From contig JAJQIH010000025.1 in the NCBI GenBank assembly GCA_021199305.1, positions 59,112 to 123,111 of the forward strand: a DNA stretch of 64,000 nucleotides, in the 5' to 3' direction. The stretch comes from Ruminococcus sp. (GTDB lineage Bacteria; Bacillota; Clostridia; Oscillospirales; Ruminococcaceae). A program made the position numbers and the translations under genes. The notes under the pieces are model-generated. The model did not search any database and was not told where the DNA came from. It saw only the letters and a list, made by a program, of their open reading frames with translations. Below are positions 32,705 to 42,748 of the stretch, one piece after another; the stretch's first letter is position 1; the number at the start of each line of letters is the position of its first letter.

Positions 32705-35464
32705 ATGTTAAAGCTACAAAACATAGTGAAAACTTATGTAACAGGCGATTTAACCCAGAACGCACTGAAGGGTGTCAGCATAAGCTTTCGTGAGAACGAG
32801 TTTGTATCCATCTTGGGTCAGAGCGGTTCAGGAAAGACAACTCTTCTTAACATCATTGGCGGACTTGACAGATACACCAGCGGAGATTTAATCATTAACG
32901 GTGTATCAACCAAAAAATACAAGGATGCAGACTGGGATTACTACCGAAACAATTCTATCGGATTTGTATTTCAAAGCTACAACCTGATTCCGCACCAGAC
33001 GGTGCTTGCAAACGTTGAAATGGCACTAACGCTTTCCGGAGTTTCAAAAAGAGAACGCCGCAAGAGAGCTATTGAGGTTTTAAATAAGGTTGGACTTGGA
33101 GATCATTTGCACAAAAAGCCTGCTCAGATGTCTGGCGGTCAGATGCAAAGAGTTGCTATTGCAAGAGCGCTTATAAACAACCCCGATATTTTACTTGCCG
33201 ACGAGCCGACAGGAGCTCTTGATTCTGAAACGAGCGTTCAGATAATGGATCTTTTAAAGGAAATTGCTAAGGATAAGCTCGTTATTATGGTAACGCACAA
33301 TCCTGAGCTTGCAGAGAAGTATTCAACGAGAATTGTAAATCTGCTTGACGGCGAAATTGTGAGCGACTCCGACCCATACAAGGAGGAGCATATTGAAAAA
33401 GCAAAGCCAGAAAAACACAAAAAGATTTCAATGTCGTTTTTTACGGCACTTTCGCTTAGCTTTAACAATCTGAGAACCAAAAAAGGTCGTACAATTCTTA
33501 CCTCCTTTGCGGGAAGCATTGGAATTATAGGAATTGCGCTTATTCTTGCGCTTTCAACGGGTATGAGCACATACATTACCGACATTCAGAAGGAAACTAT
33601 GACCTCCTACCCTATTACAATAAGCTCGGAAACCTTTGACCTGACGTCAATGATGGAATCGAGTATGCCTGCTGATAACGGCGGCGAAAAGGAAAGCAAA
33701 TCAGACACGCAGGTTTACGCGGATTTAACTACTTTGGAAGCTAGCGAATCGATAACGTCAAGTATAGTTCAGAACAACCTCACAGAGTTCAAAAAATATC
33801 TCGACGATCCGGATTCTGAAATTTTGGACTATATCGGCGAAAACGGAATTATCTACAACTATGATGTGAACTTCAGCGTTTATTCTCACGACGCAGACGG
33901 AAATTTAATTGACAGCAACACTGATACCAGCGATTTAGTGACATCTGACTCAACAATGAGTGATATGATGAGTATGAGCAGCGAAATGATGTCTTCAATG
34001 AGTAAAAGCACAACGTCTGGCTCAACGGGTGCTGAAAATTTCTCAGAGCTTATGGCGGGCGCAAACGGTGATGTTGTAAGCTCGGTTGTAACAGACAGCT
34101 ACGATGTCCTGTACGGAAGCTGGCCTGAGCAGTACGACGAGGTTGTACTTGTTTTAAATCAGAACAACTCTATTGCGATAGAAACGCTTTATCAGCTTGG
34201 ACTTATAACTGCTGATGAATTTAATTCCGTATCTGAGAAGATTGAAAACGGCGAGGAAGCTGACGAGATAAGCTTTGATTTTGAAGATATTTGCGACCAC
34301 GAGCTTTATATGGTACTTGCTTGCGACCACTATACAGAAAACGAGGACGGAACGTTCAGCTATATTGAAGCTACAAATGTAAACGAAGATCAGCTTTTAG
34401 AAAATGCGGTAACGCTTAAAATTACGGGAATTGTTCGTCCGAACGAGGACAGCGATACGCAGTCTGTTACAACGGCTGTTGGATACACTTCCCTGCTGAC
34501 AGATTACGTTATTGAAAAAACAAACGACAGCGCAATTATCAAGGCACAGGAAAGCGATGAAAGCATAAACGTATTAAACGGTCTGGAATTTGAAGCGGCT
34601 GACAATTCGGTAAAAGCCGAAGAAGCGAAAGAGTATATAAGCTCACTGGGAATTTCTGAAAAGGCTTCACTTTATCAGATGATTTTGTATTATTCTTCAA
34701 GCGACACCAGCGCAGACACGTCAAGTGATACGCAAGCAGCCTTAGCTGCAACTGATGAAAGCTCGATGGCAAGCGCGCTTGATATGTGGCTTGAAAACGA
34801 CCCTGATGAGAGCATATTGCTTTCATTCTATGATGAATATATAGCAGGTGCTACTTATGACGATAATATGGAGGCGTTTGGCAAGGTAAGCTACGACGCT
34901 CCAAGCTCTATAAGCATTTACACCGACAGCTTTGAAGACAAGGACTACATTGCTGAGTGCATTGAGGACTACAACGCTGGCGTTGATGAGGAATCGCAAA
35001 TTACCTATACAGATTATGTTGCGCTTCTTACATCATCGATTACAACAATCATCAACGGAATTTCTTATGTTTTGATCGCCTTTGTTGCAATCTCACTTAT
35101 AGTTTCCTGCATAATGATTGGAATTATCACTCACATATCAGTTCTTGAAAGAACGAAGGAAATTGGTATTCTCCGTGCACTCGGAGCTTCAAAGAGAAAT
35201 ATTTCACAGGTATTCAACGCAGAAACATTTATTATAGGCTGCTGCGCTGGAATCTTAGGAATTGTGATTTCGCTCTTAGCGCTGATTCCGATAAACTCAA
35301 TTATTACAAGCATTTCCGGAATAAGCGACCTGAAGGCACAGCTACCAATCAGCTATTCGCTGATTCTGATTGCAATAAGCATTCTGATAACGCTTATAAG
35401 CGGTCTGTTGCCTGCAAGAAGCGCTTCAAAGAAGGACCCTGTAGTGGCTCTCAGAACCGAATAG
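32705..35464 (+). CDS. MacB-like ABC transporter, ATPase-permease fusion
   Basis: A 919-residue fusion. The N-terminal ATPase (about 1-230) has Walker A GQSGSGKTT, signature MSGGQMQR and Walker B ILLADEP. A first membrane helix (about 258-282) precedes an extracellular domain of about 500 residues (about 290-775) rich in Ser/Asp/Met, then three helices of the FtsX/MacB core (about 790-905) with LERTKEIGILRALGASKRNI. Such proteins act in mechanotransmission, for example lipoprotein or peptide export, rather than bulk transport. The GGAGG site is good; it stands alone with a terminator. The lipoprotein gene downstream is convergent. Confidence 0.92.
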   Translation: MLKLQNIVKTYVTGDLTQNALKGVSISFRENEFVSILGQSGSGKTTLLNIIGGLDRYTSGDLIINGVSTKKYKDADWDYYRNNSIGFVFQSYNLIPHQTVLANVEMALTLSGVSKRERRKRAIEVLNKVGLGDHLHKKPAQMSGGQMQRVAIARALINNPDILLADEPTGALDSETSVQIMDLLKEIAKDKLVIMVTHNPELAEKYSTRIVNLLDGEIVSDSDPYKEEHIEKAKPEKHKKISMSFFTALSLSFNNLRTKKGRTILTSFAGSIGIIGIALILALSTGMSTYITDIQKETMTSYPITISSETFDLTSMMESSMPADNGGEKESKSDTQVYADLTTLEASESITSSIVQNNLTEFKKYLDDPDSEILDYIGENGIIYNYDVNFSVYSHDADGNLIDSNTDTSDLVTSDSTMSDMMSMSSEMMSSMSKSTTSGSTGAENFSELMAGANGDVVSSVVTDSYDVLYGSWPEQYDEVVLVLNQNNSIAIETLYQLGLITADEFNSVSEKIENGEEADEISFDFEDICDHELYMVLACDHYTENEDGTFSYIEATNVNEDQLLENAVTLKITGIVRPNEDSDTQSVTTAVGYTSLLTDYVIEKTNDSAIIKAQESDESINVLNGLEFEAADNSVKAEEAKEYISSLGISEKASLYQMILYYSSSDTSADTSSDTQAALAATDESSMASALDMWLENDPDESILLSFYDEYIAGATYDDNMEAFGKVSYDAPSSISIYTDSFEDKDYIAECIEDYNAGVDEESQITYTDYVALLTSSITTIINGISYVLIAFVAISLIVSCIMIGIITHISVLERTKEIGILRALGASKRNISQVFNAETFIIGCCAGILGIVISLLALIPINSIITSISGISDLKAQLPISYSLILIAISILITLISGLLPARSASKKDPVVALRTE

Positions 35465-35494
35465 ATTGTAGGATTGCAAATATTTGGCAAAAAT

Positions 35495-35529
35495 AAAACA
35501 GCTGGGAAAAAGTTTCTCAGCTGTTTTTT
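35495..35529. terminator. Bidirectional terminator after the ABC gene
   Basis: AAAACAGCTGGGAAA (35495-35509) and TTTCTCAGCTGTTTT (35513-35527) pair almost fully; T-run TTTTTT on plus and TTTTA on minus. It lies between convergent genes. Confidence 0.85.
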
Positions 35530-35545
35530 GTATTCCCGAATTTAC

Positions 35546-36148
35546 TTACTTGAAAGCAAATGTTGAAATAGCGTCGTCTATTGCGGTTACGCTGTCGTCA
35601 AACGTATCAGCTGACGACAGGTAGGTAATTATTACACCGCCGTTTTCATCTGCTATAAAATACTGCTTTTGCGTATCGGTCGATTCTGAAATAGTCATTG
35701 AAACGACAAGCGTTCCAACTTCATTTTCGCCAAACGTCTGAACCTCAGAGCTTAAAACGTCGTAGCCTTCTACCTCGTCATACTGAACCTTGAAGGACTC
35801 GGCAAACTCGTCGCTTGAAAGTCCTGCATAGTCGCTTGAATATACAGCGGAAATGCTCATTGACGAATCGGTTATGCCTGCAAGCAATATAAGCTCATCG
35901 GAACCAGTTGTCAGACTCCAGTCATCTCCAAACTCAACCGTATAGTACGAGGTTTCAAGCACGCCGTCGCTTAAAGTAACGCTTGTTTCCTGTGCTTCGG
36001 TAGTATCAACCTCATAAACGATTTCGGTTTCCTTGGTCGCTTCTTCAGTTTCAGCCTCAGATGTTTCACTTGAGCTGTCATCGCTGTTACAAGCCGAAAA
36101 GGTCAAAGCAGCGGTTAAGCAAAGCAGCATTGCAACAATTCTTTTCAA
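35546..36148 (-). CDS. Lipoprotein of unknown function
   Basis: A 200-residue lipoprotein: a signal peptide with lipobox LTFSAC at Cys20, an acidic Ser/Glu/Thr linker (about 21-50) and one alpha/beta domain (about 65-200) beginning SYYTVEFGDDWSL and containing KQYFIADENGGVIITYLS, similar in outline to DcrB/PsbP-like folds. It appears to start with TTG at 36148, 8 bases after AGGAGG. It follows the purine genes by 27 bases and may be cotranscribed or just adjacent. Confidence 0.8.
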   Translation of the reverse strand: MKRIVAMLLCLTAALTFSACNSDDSSSETSEAETEEATKETEIVYEVDTTEAQETSVTLSDGVLETSYYTVEFGDDWSLTTGSDELILLAGITDSSMSISAVYSSDYAGLSSDEFAESFKVQYDEVEGYDVLSSEVQTFGENEVGTLVVSMTISESTDTQKQYFIADENGGVIITYLSSADTFDDSVTAIDDAISTFAFK

Positions 36149-36175
36149 CTTCTTTTCCTCCTTTATGCATTTTAA

Positions 36176-37360
36176 TTAGTGGTGGAAAAGTCTTATACCT
36201 GTGAATGTCATTGCCATATTGTACTTGTTGCAGGTTTCGATAACGTTATCATCTCTTATTGAACCGCCCGGCTCGGCAATGTACTTAACGCCGCTCTTGT
36301 AAGCACGCTCGATATTGTCGCCGAATGGGAAGAAAGCGTCAGAACCTAATGCTACGTCTGTGTTCTTTTCAAGCCATGCCTTCTTTTCCTCTCTTGTGAA
36401 AACCTCCGGCTTAACCTTGAAAATCTTCTGCCACTCGCCTTCTCTTAAAACATCCTCATATTCGTCTGAAATGTAAACGTCAATTGCGTTATCTCTGTCA
36501 GGTCGTCTGATATTGTCGACAAACTCTAAATTCAGAACCTTTGGCGACTGTCTTAACCACCAGTTGTCAGCCTTGTTGCCTGCAAGTCTTGTGCAATGGA
36601 TTCTTGACTGCTGACCGGCGCCGATTCCTATTGCCTGACCGTCCTTAACGTAGCAAACGGAATTTGACTGGGTGTACTTTAAAGTGATAAGTGAAATCAT
36701 AAGGTCCTCAGCCTTGTCACGAGGAATGTCCTTGTTCTCAGTAACAATATTCGACAAAATCATATCCTCGTCTATGTTAAGCTCGTTTCTTCCCTGCTCA
36801 AATGTAACGCCGAATACGTCCTTTGTTTCAACAGCTTCCGGAACGTAGTTTTCGTCAATCTTTATGATATTATATGTTCCCTTTCTCTTGCTCTTTAAAA
36901 TCTCAAGAGCTTCAGGGGTATAGCCTGGTGCGATAATACCGTCTGAAACCTCACGCTTTATCATCAGAGCGGTTGGCACGTCGCAAACGTCAGAAAGCGC
37001 AATAAAATCTCCGTAAGATGACATTCTGTCAGCGCCTCTTGCCCTTGCATATGCGCAAGCAAGCGGTGAAAGCTCGCCTAAATCGTCAACCCAGTAAATC
37101 TTCTTAAGAGTGTCAGACAATGGTCTTCCGATTGCTGCTCCTGCAGGAGAAACGTGCTTGAAGCTTGTAGCGGCGCACATTCCTGTTGCCTTTTTTAGCT
37201 CCTTTACAAGCTGCCAGCCGTTAAATGCGTCAAGCAGATTGATATAGCCAGGCTTGCCGTTTAAAACTTCAATAGGAAGCTCAGCGTCGTTTTTCATAAA
37301 AACTCTTGACGGCTTCTGATTTGGATTACAGCCGTATTTTAATAACATTTCATTTGCCAT
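36176..37360 (-). CDS. AICAR transformylase (stand-alone PurH-type)
   Basis: About 394 residues. It formylates AICAR with 10-formyl-THF in the ninth step of purine synthesis. It matches the AICARFT half of PurH (KHVSPAGAAIG, YTQSNSVCYVKDGQAIGIGAGQQSR, DAFFPFGDNIERA, KYIAEPGGSIRD) but lacks the MGS-like IMP cyclohydrolase half; that step is encoded by the gene just upstream. ATG 37360 is chosen with GGAGG 8 bases before it; the ATG at 37375 precedes that site. Last enzyme gene of the pur operon. Confidence 0.93.
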   Translation of the reverse strand: MANEMLLKYGCNPNQKPSRVFMKNDAELPIEVLNGKPGYINLLDAFNGWQLVKELKKATGMCAATSFKHVSPAGAAIGRPLSDTLKKIYWVDDLGELSPLACAYARARGADRMSSYGDFIALSDVCDVPTALMIKREVSDGIIAPGYTPEALEILKSKRKGTYNIIKIDENYVPEAVETKDVFGVTFEQGRNELNIDEDMILSNIVTENKDIPRDKAEDLMISLITLKYTQSNSVCYVKDGQAIGIGAGQQSRIHCTRLAGNKADNWWLRQSPKVLNLEFVDNIRRPDRDNAIDVYISDEYEDVLREGEWQKIFKVKPEVFTREEKKAWLEKNTDVALGSDAFFPFGDNIERAYKSGVKYIAEPGGSIRDDNVIETCNKYNMAMTFTGIRLFHH

Positions 37361-37382
37361 TTGGGGTACCTCCATAAATTTT

Positions 37383-38099
37383 TTATTTTGTGTATTTATT
37401 TACAATCCGTGAAACGGTGTTGCCGCTTTCAATATCGATATATCTGACGAAAAGCGAAACCTTATTGTCTTCGTTAAGGCTATTCCACAAGCCGTTTGTA
37501 AATTCGTCTATATCATTTGGAATCGTTACCTTTTTCGGTTCGCCTTCAAAGCTGGGCAGCGGATTTCCGTCACCCATATATGTATGAATGAAGTGACCGT
37601 AGCCAGCGACAGGATTTGTATAGGTAAAGGTAAATCTTTCGCAGCAATCAGGATTTCCGTCAGCTGATTTCAAAATGCTCATTGCGTAGTTATATGTGCC
37701 GTTTTCAACGTGCATAATTCCCGAAATTCTAGGAGTATAATTCGGGCAATCGTCCTCGTATTCACGGTTTCTGAGCGACTGCTCAAAGGTCTGCTGCTTA
37801 TCCATAAGCTCATAGATAGTATCGGTCTGATCGCCGTTTGTGACAATCGTCTTGTTACCCAGAACCCTTACCGGCGAATAGATGATAAGATGAGGGTCAG
37901 TAAGCTTTGAAGGGTCCGCAGCTTCGGTTTTGATTCCGTCTGAAGTTTCTGTAAACACACGGTTGCGTGAATTTACGCTTCTACCCATAATAAAGTATGC
38001 TGTAACCGCACTTTTTCCGTCTTTTGACTTTCCGATTACAATACCTCTTCCCGGATAGGAGTTACTCTTTAGTTCTTCATAAATGTCAAGCGTTTTCAT
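37383..38099 (-). CDS. IMP cyclohydrolase (PurO-like)
   Basis: A 238-residue NTN-fold enzyme closing the purine ring (FAICAR to IMP), of the IMP_cyclohyd family first known from archaea (PurO) and frequent in clostridia. Visible family segments are YPGRGIVIGKSKDGKSAVTAYFIMGRS near the start (about 17-45) and HPCC-like core around NYTPRISGIM. Together with the stand-alone transformylase it replaces bifunctional PurH. ATG 38099 is 6 bases after AGGAGGT; the frame opens at 38123. Confidence 0.9.
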   Translation of the reverse strand: MKTLDIYEELKSNSYPGRGIVIGKSKDGKSAVTAYFIMGRSVNSRNRVFTETSDGIKTEAADPSKLTDPHLIIYSPVRVLGNKTIVTNGDQTDTIYELMDKQQTFEQSLRNREYEDDCPNYTPRISGIMHVENGTYNYAMSILKSADGNPDCCERFTFTYTNPVAGYGHFIHTYMGDGNPLPSFEGEPKKVTIPNDIDEFTNGLWNSLNEDNKVSLFVRYIDIESGNTVSRIVNKYTK

Positions 38100-38137
38100 A
38101 AATCTACCTCCTGTTATAATCAAATATTCAAAATATT

Positions 38138-38764
38138 TTAAGCTTCTACATAAGCCTTGCCATCTTTAAGCTTGATTTTGTCCTCGCAAAAGAGCGATAC
38201 CGCCTTTGGCAAAATTTTCCACTCAGCCTGCTCCATAACGCGCTTTTGCAACGTCTCAGGCGTATCGTCAGGCAAAACCTCTACTGCCTTTTGCAAGATT
38301 ATCGGTCCGCCGTCGCATTCAGACGTTACAAAATGAACGGTAGCGCCTGTCAGCTTTACGCCCTTTTCAAGAGCCGCTTCGTGAACTTTAAGTCCGTAAA
38401 AGCCCTTTCCGCAAAAGGACGGTATCAAAGCAGGATGGACATTTATCATCTTGTATGGATATGCGTCGCAGACGATTCCATCAAGAATTGTCATAAAGCC
38501 TGCATAAACGATAAGGTCAGCCTTGTATTCATCAAGCACTCTGAGAAGCGCTTCGGAATAAGCCAAGTTATCAGAAAAATGCTTTCTCGGCAAAACGGTA
38601 GTTTTGATTCCAGCCTTTTTTGCACGTTCTAAGGCGTAAGCACCCTCCTTTGAAGAAATAACGCCGACGATTTTGCCGTTCTTTATTTCTCCACAGTTTT
38701 GCGCATCAATCAGAGCCTGAAGATTTGTTCCGCCGCCTGAAACAAGCACACATATATTCTTCAT
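38138..38764 (-). CDS. purN: Phosphoribosylglycinamide formyltransferase
   Basis: A 208-residue GAR transformylase using 10-formyl-THF. Early CVLVSGGGTNLQALID binds the phosphate, and MINVHPALIPSFCGKGFYG with HFVTSECDGGPIILQ contains the catalytic Asn/His/Asp set. AAAGGA lies upstream of the ATG. Placed between purM and the cyclohydrolase in the leftward operon. Confidence 0.96.
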   Translation of the reverse strand: MKNICVLVSGGGTNLQALIDAQNCGEIKNGKIVGVISSKEGAYALERAKKAGIKTTVLPRKHFSDNLAYSEALLRVLDEYKADLIVYAGFMTILDGIVCDAYPYKMINVHPALIPSFCGKGFYGLKVHEAALEKGVKLTGATVHFVTSECDGGPIILQKAVEVLPDDTPETLQKRVMEQAEWKILPKAVSLFCEDKIKLKDGKAYVEA

Positions 38765-38794
38765 AATCCAAAAATCCTTTCAAAACAAGTGCTG

Positions 38795-39829
38795 TTAACA
38801 GATAATTACACCCTCGTCGCTTGAAACAAGCTCACCGAGAACATAGGCGTCTTCTCCTGCTTCCTTTATAGCGGCAATAGCCTTGTCTGCATCGTTTTTA
38901 TCAACTACGACAGTCATTCCAACGCCCATATTAAATGTATTGAACATATCTCTTTCAGGAATTTTTCCTACCTCTTCGATAACGCTGAAAATTGGAAGAA
39001 CCTGAACTGCGTTTCTTTCAATCTTAGCACTCAGGCCGTCTGGCAAGCTTCTTGGAATATTTTCATAAAAGCCGCCGCCTGTAATATGAGAAATTGCCTT
39101 TACGTTTACCTTGTCAAGAAGGTTCATAATCGCCTTAACGTAAATCTTTGTCGGCGTCAGAAGTGTATTGCCAAGCGTAGTGCCTAGCTCTGAGTAATGT
39201 CTTGCCAAATTCGATTCGGTAACAGAAAATACCTTTCTTACAAGCGAAAAGCCATTTGAGTGAACTCCGCTCGACTTAATTGCAATCATTACGTCTCCTG
39301 CCTTCTGAGTGTCAGGCTTTAAAATCTTGTCCTTGTCGACAACGCCTACAGAAAAGCCTGCCAAATCGTACTCATCTTCTGGCATAAGACCCGGATGCTC
39401 GGCAGTTTCACCGCCGACAAGCGCACAGCCAGCCTGAACACAACCCTCTGCAACGCCAGAAACGATAGTTGCAATCTTTTCAGGAATATTCTTTCCGCAA
39501 GCGATATAATCAAGGAAAAACTGAGGCTTTGCGCCGCAACAGATAATATCATTTACGCACATAGCCACGCAGTCGATACCAACTGTATCATGCTTATCCA
39601 TCAAAAATGCGATTTTAATCTTTGTTCCAACGCCGTCGGTTCCTGAAACCAAAACAGGCTTGTTGATTCCTGTTAAATCAAGCTCATAAAGTCCGCCGAA
39701 GCCGCCTATTCCGCTTATAGCACCCTTTGTCATTGTTCTCGCTACATACTGCTTCATAAGCTCGACAGATTTGTAGCCTGCGGTTACGTCAACTCCTGCT
39801 TCCTTATAGCTTTGTGAAAAACTATTCAT
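38795..39829 (-). CDS. purM: Phosphoribosylformylglycinamidine cyclo-ligase (AIR synthetase)
   Basis: A 344-residue ATP-dependent AIR synthetase. The family start [19 protein letters not shown], the [11 protein letters not shown] loop, [16 protein letters not shown] and [12 protein letters not shown] are visible. AAGGAG precedes the ATG. Between purF and purN. Confidence 0.97.
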   Translation of the reverse strand: MNSFSQSYKEAGVDVTAGYKSVELMKQYVARTMTKGAISGIGGFGGLYELDLTGINKPVLVSGTDGVGTKIKIAFLMDKHDTVGIDCVAMCVNDIICCGAKPQFFLDYIACGKNIPEKIATIVSGVAEGCVQAGCALVGGETAEHPGLMPEDEYDLAGFSVGVVDKDKILKPDTQKAGDVMIAIKSSGVHSNGFSLVRKVFSVTESNLARHYSELGTTLGNTLLTPTKIYVKAIMNLLDKVNVKAISHITGGGFYENIPRSLPDGLSAKIERNAVQVLPIFSVIEEVGKIPERDMFNTFNMGVGMTVVVDKNDADKAIAAIKEAGEDAYVLGELVSSDEGVIIC

Positions 39830-39846
39830 TCTTATCTCTCCTTAAT

Positions 39847-41292
39847 TTAATCTATATTGAACTTCATCTGACGTTCATTTTTAATCTTCGACTCAAATTT
39901 ATCCTTTGGCATTTCCTTCGGCGTTTCTACTGGATATTCGCCAGTAAAGCAACCTGTACAAAAGTCGCAATGTGAAATTCCAGCGAGCTTCTTCACATTT
40001 TCAACGCTTAAGTATTCGAGGCTGTCTGCGCCTATACTTTCGCAAATCTCATCAACTGACATTTTGCAAGCGATAAGGTTATCCTTTGAGTCAATGTCAA
40101 TTCCAAAATAACAGGGCGAAATAAACGGAGGTGAAGAAATTCTGACGTGTACCTCCTTAGCGCCTGCATCCCGCAAAAGCTGAACGATTTTTGCGCTTGT
40201 AGTTCCCCTGACAATACTGTCGTCGATCATAACGACCCTTTTGCCCTTAACGGTATTTGAAATTACATTAAGCTTTATTTTTACGGAATTTGTTCTCTCC
40301 GCCTGTGAAGGCTGGATAAAGGTTCTTCCGATATATCTGTTTTTGGTAAAGCCGATTCCATAAGGAATTTTACTTTCCTGAGAAAATCCGAGCGCAGCGT
40401 CAAGTCCTGAATCAGGAACGCCTATTACAACGTCGGCGTCCACAGGATGCTCTCTGTAAAGATACTTTCCTGCTCTCAGCCTTGCTTTATGAACGCTTGA
40501 ACCCTCAATTACAGAATCCGGGCGAGCAATATATACATATTCAAACACGCAGATATTTCCCTTTGAACCGCAATGAGTTTTAATAGACCTTACGCCTGTA
40601 TTGTCGATAATTACAATCTCGCCCGGCTCAATATCTCTTATAAACTGCGCACCTATACTGTCAAACGCACAGGTTTCACTGGCAACGACATAGCCACCTG
40701 AAATTCTTCCTAAAGACAGCGGACGAAAACCGTTCGGATCCCTTGCGGCAATCAGCTTTCTCGGCGACATTACAAGAAGAGAATATGCTCCCTTGATTTT
40801 ATACATTGCGTTTTCAACGGCACGCTCGATAGAACCGCTCTTCAAGCGTTCTTCAGTTATAGCGTATGAGATAACCTCGGTATCGTTTGTGTTGTGAAAA
40901 ATCATTCCCTTCAGCTCAAACTCTTCTCTCAGCTCTCTTGCGTTCACAAGATTACCGTTGTGAGCTATCGACATCGGTCCCTTTATATGGCGAACGACAA
41001 GCGGCTGAGCGTTCGAGCGGTTAGGCTTACCGGTTGTTGAATACCTGACGTGGCCGATTGCAATCTGACCCTGACCGAGTTTCTCAAGCGTATCCTTATC
41101 GAAAACCTCGTGAACTAATCCCAAATCCTTGTGATGGGTAAAAACTCCGTCGTCGTTTACGACAATTCCACAGCTTTCCTGTCCTCTGTGCTGAAGCGCA
41201 TAAAGTCCGAAATAGGTCTGCGCTGCAACGTCGCAGGTATCGTTACAAAAAATACCGAATACTCCACATTCCTCATGAATTGAGTCAAACAT
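39847..41292 (-). CDS. purF: Amidophosphoribosyltransferase
   Basis: A 481-residue enzyme for the first step of purine synthesis. With the start at 41292 the sequence begins MFDSIHEECGVFGIF; a 9-residue propeptide precedes the N-terminal nucleophile Cys10. The PRPP loop is VVMIDDSIVRGTT. C-terminal cysteines (SHCDFCTGCF) fit the [4Fe-4S] type known from Bacillus. The frame opens at 41346, but that would overlap the upstream gene by 47 bases; the start at 41292 leaves a 7-base gap. It follows a paralogue lacking the Cys. Confidence 0.95.
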   Translation of the reverse strand: MFDSIHEECGVFGIFCNDTCDVAAQTYFGLYALQHRGQESCGIVVNDDGVFTHHKDLGLVHEVFDKDTLEKLGQGQIAIGHVRYSTTGKPNRSNAQPLVVRHIKGPMSIAHNGNLVNARELREEFELKGMIFHNTNDTEVISYAITEERLKSGSIERAVENAMYKIKGAYSLLVMSPRKLIAARDPNGFRPLSLGRISGGYVVASETCAFDSIGAQFIRDIEPGEIVIIDNTGVRSIKTHCGSKGNICVFEYVYIARPDSVIEGSSVHKARLRAGKYLYREHPVDADVVIGVPDSGLDAALGFSQESKIPYGIGFTKNRYIGRTFIQPSQAERTNSVKIKLNVISNTVKGKRVVMIDDSIVRGTTSAKIVQLLRDAGAKEVHVRISSPPFISPCYFGIDIDSKDNLIACKMSVDEICESIGADSLEYLSVENVKKLAGISHCDFCTGCFTGEYPVETPKEMPKDKFESKIKNERQMKFNID

Positions 41293-41299
41293 CAAGCTC

Positions 41300-42721
41300 T
41301 CATTCCTTTCCGCTCCAGCAGTATGTGCAAAGCTTACATTCATCAAGTCCTATCGCTTCAACAGTTCCCTCAAGAGTCTGAAACTCCAAAGAAGTAAGCT
41401 TTAATCTTTTACAAATCTCATCACGAAGCCTTCTGCCACGAGGGGTATCAGAATGACTGTACTCCTCGATATATTTAATTCCCTCATCGCCTTCAAACTC
41501 GTTGATAATTTTTCTTGCTATAAGCTCAAGCTCCGAGGTGCTTCTTGAAAAATTAAGATATTTACAGCCGTACATAATCGGCGGACAAGCGGAACGCATA
41601 TGTACTTCCTTTGCTCCGTTTTCATATAGAAATTCGACCGTTTCTCTCATCTGAGTTCCACGAACTATACTGTCGTCAACGAACAGAAGCTTCTTGCCCT
41701 TTATAAGCTCTGTTACGGGTATCAGCTTCATCTTTGCAACCTGATTACGGACGCTCTGATTACTCGGCATAAAGCTTCTCGGCCAAGTAGGCGTATATTT
41801 TATAAACGGTCTTGCAAAGGGTATTCCGCTTCTGTTAGCGTAGCCGATTGCGTGAGGCGTGCCAGAATCCGGAACTCCGCAAACGCAGTCAACGTCAGGC
41901 AGACGTCCGTTATCTATATCGTGCCGAGCCATTATTTCACCGTTTTTCATTCTCATAACCTCGACGTTTGTACCCTCGTAAATGGCGTTCGGGTAGCCGT
42001 AATAGGTCCAGAGAAACGAGCAGATTTTAAGGTTCTCGGTTCCCTCGTTCAAAACCTCGATACCATCTGATGTAAGCCTTACAATTTCAAACGGTTTAAG
42101 CTCAGAGTGGATTGTATACCCCAGCTTTTCAAACGCAAACGATTCAAGGGAAACGCAATAGCCGTCGGCGTTTTTACCGATTATAATCGGGAGTCGTCCA
42201 AACTTATCCCTTGCGGCTATTATGCTGTCATTTGTCATAATCAAGAGAGATAAAGTTCCCTCAATCTTATTCTGAGCGTAGATAATTCCCTCTGTGAAGT
42301 CTGACTTCTGAGAAATAAGCGCTCCTACCAAAGCGGCGTAATTTACTCTGCCGCTGCTCATAGATTCAAAATTTGCACAGCCGCTTTCCAGAAGCTCAGA
42401 AAACAGCTCTTCGGCATTGTTGATAATTCCTATTGTACAAATGGCGTACACTCCAAGCTTTGAAGTCATAAGTATCGGCTGTGGGTCAGTATCGCTGATA
42501 CTGCCGATACAAATGTTACCCTTCATTGAAGCTATATCGCCTTCAAACTTCGTCCGAAAAGGCGAATTTTCAATGCTGTGCAAGCTTCGCTGAAAGCCAA
42601 GCTCCCTGGAATATGCTGTCATTCCGCCACGTCTTGTTCCTAAATGAGAATGATAATCGGTTCCGAAAAAGACGTCGGTTACTGTATCTCTTTTTGAAAT
42701 TGCACCAAAAAAGCCACCCAT
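41300..42721 (-). CDS. PurF paralogue lacking the catalytic cysteine
   Basis: A 473-residue amidophosphoribosyltransferase-like protein. The N-terminal glutaminase domain begins MGGFFGAISK, so Gly replaces the nucleophile Cys of CGVFGI-type starts and glutamine hydrolysis is unlikely. The PRPP loop is intact (LLFVDDSIVRGTQ) and C-terminal cysteines (DECKLCTYC) resemble the cluster ligands of true PurF. It could be an ammonia-using or regulatory subunit, perhaps pairing with the adjacent PurF; this is inference. The ribosome site AGAGGTAGGA is adequate. Second gene of the operon. Confidence 0.9.
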   Translation of the reverse strand: MGGFFGAISKRDTVTDVFFGTDYHSHLGTRRGGMTAYSRELGFQRSLHSIENSPFRTKFEGDIASMKGNICIGSISDTDPQPILMTSKLGVYAICTIGIINNAEELFSELLESGCANFESMSSGRVNYAALVGALISQKSDFTEGIIYAQNKIEGTLSLLIMTNDSIIAARDKFGRLPIIIGKNADGYCVSLESFAFEKLGYTIHSELKPFEIVRLTSDGIEVLNEGTENLKICSFLWTYYGYPNAIYEGTNVEVMRMKNGEIMARHDIDNGRLPDVDCVCGVPDSGTPHAIGYANRSGIPFARPFIKYTPTWPRSFMPSNQSVRNQVAKMKLIPVTELIKGKKLLFVDDSIVRGTQMRETVEFLYENGAKEVHMRSACPPIMYGCKYLNFSRSTSELELIARKIINEFEGDEGIKYIEEYSHSDTPRGRRLRDEICKRLKLTSLEFQTLEGTVEAIGLDECKLCTYCWSGKE

Positions 42722-42748
42722 AATATCCTACCTCTTGTGTTTATATTT

